Shown here: positions 63,292 to 64,000 of the stretch, one piece after another | How the letters are laid out: every line of letters starts with the position of its first letter | Numbering within the stretch: position 1 is the stretch's first letter | Made by a program: the position numbers and the translations under genes | NCBI GenBank assembly: GCA_964036195.1 | Contig: OZ038451.1 | Span: 17,694,747 to 17,758,746 of the forward strand | Length of the DNA stretch: 64,000 nt | Direction of reading: 5' to 3' | Source: Sphaerolaimus hirsutus | Lineage: Eukaryota > Nematoda > Chromadorea > Monhysterida > Sphaerolaimidae | Notes under the pieces: model-generated | Told to the model about the DNA's origin: nothing | Database searches by the model: none | Seen by the model: only the letters and a program-made list of their open reading frames with translations

Positions 63292-63685
63292 TTCTAAACA
63301 CCTTCCCGGTCACGTCCGGCAGCCATTTTTTGATTTTACTTCTTATATCCTATCCCCAGTTCTACGGCGCCCATGAGGCTGAAACTTGGGGGAGATATTG
63401 GCGCAACCCCCCTCTACTTCGCATGAATTGGGGGGGTCGCGGCGACCTCTCTCAGGGTGGGTCGCCGCGACCCCCCCAATTCATGCGAAGTAGAGGGGGA
63501 TTGCGTCAATATCTCCCCCAAGTTTCAGCCTCGGGAGCGCCCTAGAACTGGGGATAGGATATAAGAAGTAAAATCAAAAAATGGCCGCCGGACGTGACCG
63601 GGAAGGTGTTTAATAGACGGCGCCCTTCTCTTTTTTCGTTGACTTTTTTACCTGCCCTTCTATTGGAAGAAATACGATAAATATA
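63292..63685. repeat. Near-perfect hairpin element
   Basis: Arms of about 140 bp: CCTTCCCGGTCACGTCCG, AATCCCC-type and CTCTACTTCGCATGAATTGG segments are each repeated inverted around TCTCAGGGTGGGTCG-type loop sequence (about 63450). The outermost ends TACCGTATTTCTTCTAAAC and AGAAATACGATA suggest a MITE of the ACCGTATTT group. Confidence 0.8.
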
Positions 63686-63719
63686 ATAAGTGCGGCCCTA
63701 TCATATTCATTTAACTCAC

Positions 63720-63805
63720 GGTGCAGAATACTGGCACACCATCAAACCGCCGTTGGAGCATAACTTGTAGCCGCAGCCGAGCTTCTTGCTTTTGGCCCAG
63801 ACCAC
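63720..63805 (-). CDS. CAP-superfamily (SCP/TAPS) protein, one exon only
   Basis: An 86-nt minus-strand exon between an acceptor (ATTGGTCAG) and a good donor (GTGAGT) encodes VVWAKSKKLGCGYKLC, GGLMVCQYSAP. With the Gln encoded at the boundary this fits the CAP signature around the conserved QxVW and GCG. CAP proteins are secreted, disulfide-rich proteins. The upstream part of the gene lies to the right of the window. The downstream exons should be to the left but were not found before the AKR gene. It is too short for subfamily assignment. Confidence 0.7.
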
Positions 63806-64000
63806 CTGACCAATATTATCATTTGTCAATTGAAATTGCGTTCGCTTTTAAGCTACGCTACGCTACATATTGAAGGTGCAGAAACTGTACTCATTTAGTA
63901 GTGACATCAGCACCTCCCATTTCGGGCATTTTTTATATGTATTTCAGCATGCCAGAGTTTGTGTCTATTTCACAAGATTCATTTGTCTATTGAACAAGAA

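Overview
This is animal nuclear DNA. Genes are split into short exons by GT-AG introns, the products are conserved eukaryotic proteins, and most of the window is non-coding and packed with small non-autonomous DNA transposons. The lineage is not resolved. A tight head-to-tail run of three minus-strand housekeeping genes looks operon-like, which would fit a nematode or a similar lineage, but that is a weak inference. One 200-base run of N (25956-26155) shows this is a scaffolded draft.

Layout, left to right: a PIP4P/TMEM55 lipid phosphatase gene (minus, 3' end outside) diverges from mitochondrial ribosomal protein mL45 (plus, 3669-11468), whose last intron holds 5.6 kb of satellites and transposons. 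Next come an unrecognised Cys-containing exon (12.3 kb, minus), an Arg/Ser/Asp-rich protein gene (13.1-15.4 kb, minus) and a gene-poor repeat block (15.4-23.8 kb). The minus-strand run follows: a small membrane protein, NOP10 and the RNA polymerase II subunit RPB9 (23.85-27.0 kb), then an FBA-type F-box gene (28.4-31.9 kb). On the plus strand lie a cluster with FLYWCH-like zinc-finger modules (32.7-38.2 kb), a coiled-coil gene (38.6-39.7 kb), URM1 (44.3-47.7 kb), aspartyl aminopeptidase DNPEP (51.8-55.9 kb) and an aldo-keto reductase (59.1-60.8 kb). One exon of a CAP-domain protein (minus, 63.7 kb) closes the window.

Most genes are unrelated housekeeping functions: translation in mitochondria (mL45), snoRNP/rRNA modification (NOP10), transcription (RPB9), tRNA thiolation or urmylation (URM1) and peptide turnover (DNPEP). 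I see no pathway linking them. Exons were joined by protein homology from memory plus splice-site phase, and most joins are phase-consistent.

The most interesting content is the mobile DNA. (1) A MITE family ending in GGTGCCAGTYCCAGACC abuts the 5' splice site of three unrelated genes and appears to supply the GT donor; in DNPEP it sits inside a coding exon. This is introner-like. (2) Many hAT-type elements have exact 8-bp target duplications, yet their interiors are arrays of one short motif that differs between families (CCCGATCCCGAA, GGTTCCGGTTCT, ACCGTACCGT, GGTGCCGGTGC, CCGGAAAACGG, GGCGCCATGGCGC, AAAACGTTTT). They nest up to three deep. (3) A hAT element with an exact CTCGAGAC duplication interrupts a FLYWCH-gene exon. 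RPB9 exon 3 carries a frame break, so C/G homopolymer errors in the assembly must be considered throughout.
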